Source of the DNA: Lentisphaerota bacterium
GTDB lineage: Bacteria > Verrucomicrobiota > Lentisphaeria > Oligosphaerales > PUNB01
Assembly (NCBI GenBank): GCA_003552565.1
Contig: PUNB01000234.1
Span: forward strand, 1 to 12,854
Direction of reading: 5' to 3'
DNA length: 12,854 nt
The stretch's first letter is position 1, and every line of letters begins with the position of its first letter. The notes below the pieces were generated by a model that was not told the origin of the DNA, ran no database searches, and saw nothing but the letters and a program-made list of their open reading frames with translations. Positions 12,729-12,854 of the stretch are shown in pieces. Both the position numbers and the translations under genes were made by a program.

Positions 12729-12791
12729 CCGTGAGTCTCATACAAGCCCGACCGCCGGCGCAACAGGCCACATACCCCGGGGAAGAAACAG
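12729..12791 (-). repeat. Diverged interspersed repeat, copy B, upstream of the guaA region
   Basis: Reverse-strand counterpart of 590-650; about 46 of 61 aligned positions agree, with the invariant 14-mer CGGCGGTCGGGCTT. It points toward guaA, about 260 bp before its start codon. Beyond it both copies keep a loosely similar stretch (GTGC, then CGTAAA or ACGAAA), so the element may be longer. Confidence 0.5.
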
Positions 12792-12830
12792 TGAATACTA
12801 ATAATGAATATTGAATTCTGAATTCTGAAT
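12792..12830 (+). repeat. Short TGAAT direct repeats
   Basis: TGAAT occurs at 12792, 12805, 12812, 12819 and 12826. The last three are spaced by exactly 7 bases (TGAATTC twice, then TGAATGT). This is simple AT-rich spacer sequence that probably arose by slippage. No coding sequence is visible from 12690 to the end of the window. Confidence 0.6.
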
Positions 12831-12854
12831 GTTGAGTTTCGGACAGACCAGGCA

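Overview
The window reads as a chromosomal segment of an uncultivated Gram-negative bacterium, probably anaerobic or fermentative. The evidence is a lipoprotein with a bacterial lipobox, an NAD-dependent L-lactate dehydrogenase that keeps the fructose-1,6-bisphosphate site residues, and a corrinoid-methyltransferase-like (UroD fold) protein of the sort common in anaerobes. Spacers are long and full of repeats. A few spacer phrases resemble filler I associate with PVC-type or related environmental genomes, but that is an impression and not a taxonomic assignment.

Layout, left to right. (1) 1-362, minus strand: the N-terminal part of a lipoprotein glutaminyl-peptide cyclotransferase, cut by the window edge. 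(2) 773-2731, plus strand: ldh and a Ca2+/Na+ exchanger-family membrane protein, 18 bp apart and probably one transcript. (3) 2732-3190: a repeat-bearing spacer. (4) 3191-4354, minus: an AAA ATPase with a DUF4143 PD-(D/E)XK-like C-terminus, with a near-leaderless promoter that contains a perfect palindrome. (5) 4355-4763: a spacer with a GC-rich island that may be a gene remnant. (6) 4764-7250, minus: a large membrane protein with a spermidine-synthase-like SAM domain between two sets of membrane helices. (7) 7251-7652: a second repeat-bearing spacer. (8) 7653-9017, plus: a MATE efflux transporter, whose stop codon lies inside a large imperfect palindrome. (9) 9267-10898, plus: a UroD-type methyltransferase fused to two thioredoxin-fold domains. 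(10) 10907-12469, minus: guaA, convergent with the previous gene and 8 bp away. (11) 12470-12854: a doubtful small Cys-containing ORF, a diverged repeat and short TGAAT direct repeats.

The genes do not form one obvious pathway. Housekeeping functions (ldh, guaA), transporters (exchanger, MATE) and probably accessory functions (DUF4143 ATPase, SAM membrane protein, UroD-thioredoxin fusion) are separated by spacers. The most distinctive features are in the spacers: a mosaic repeat family made of exchangeable modules (a 57-bp identical block, a 30-bp block, a 12-bp tandem unit, a GC-rich palindrome and a 30-bp arm) shared among 2848-2984, 7265-7410 and 9008-9108. A second diverged repeat lies upstream of both ldh and the guaA region, in the direction of the downstream gene each time. 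Among proteins, the UroD-Trx-Trx fusion with an altered metal-site motif is the best candidate for new biochemistry. I see no CRISPR array, no tRNA or rRNA gene, and no recognisable transposase or defence cluster.
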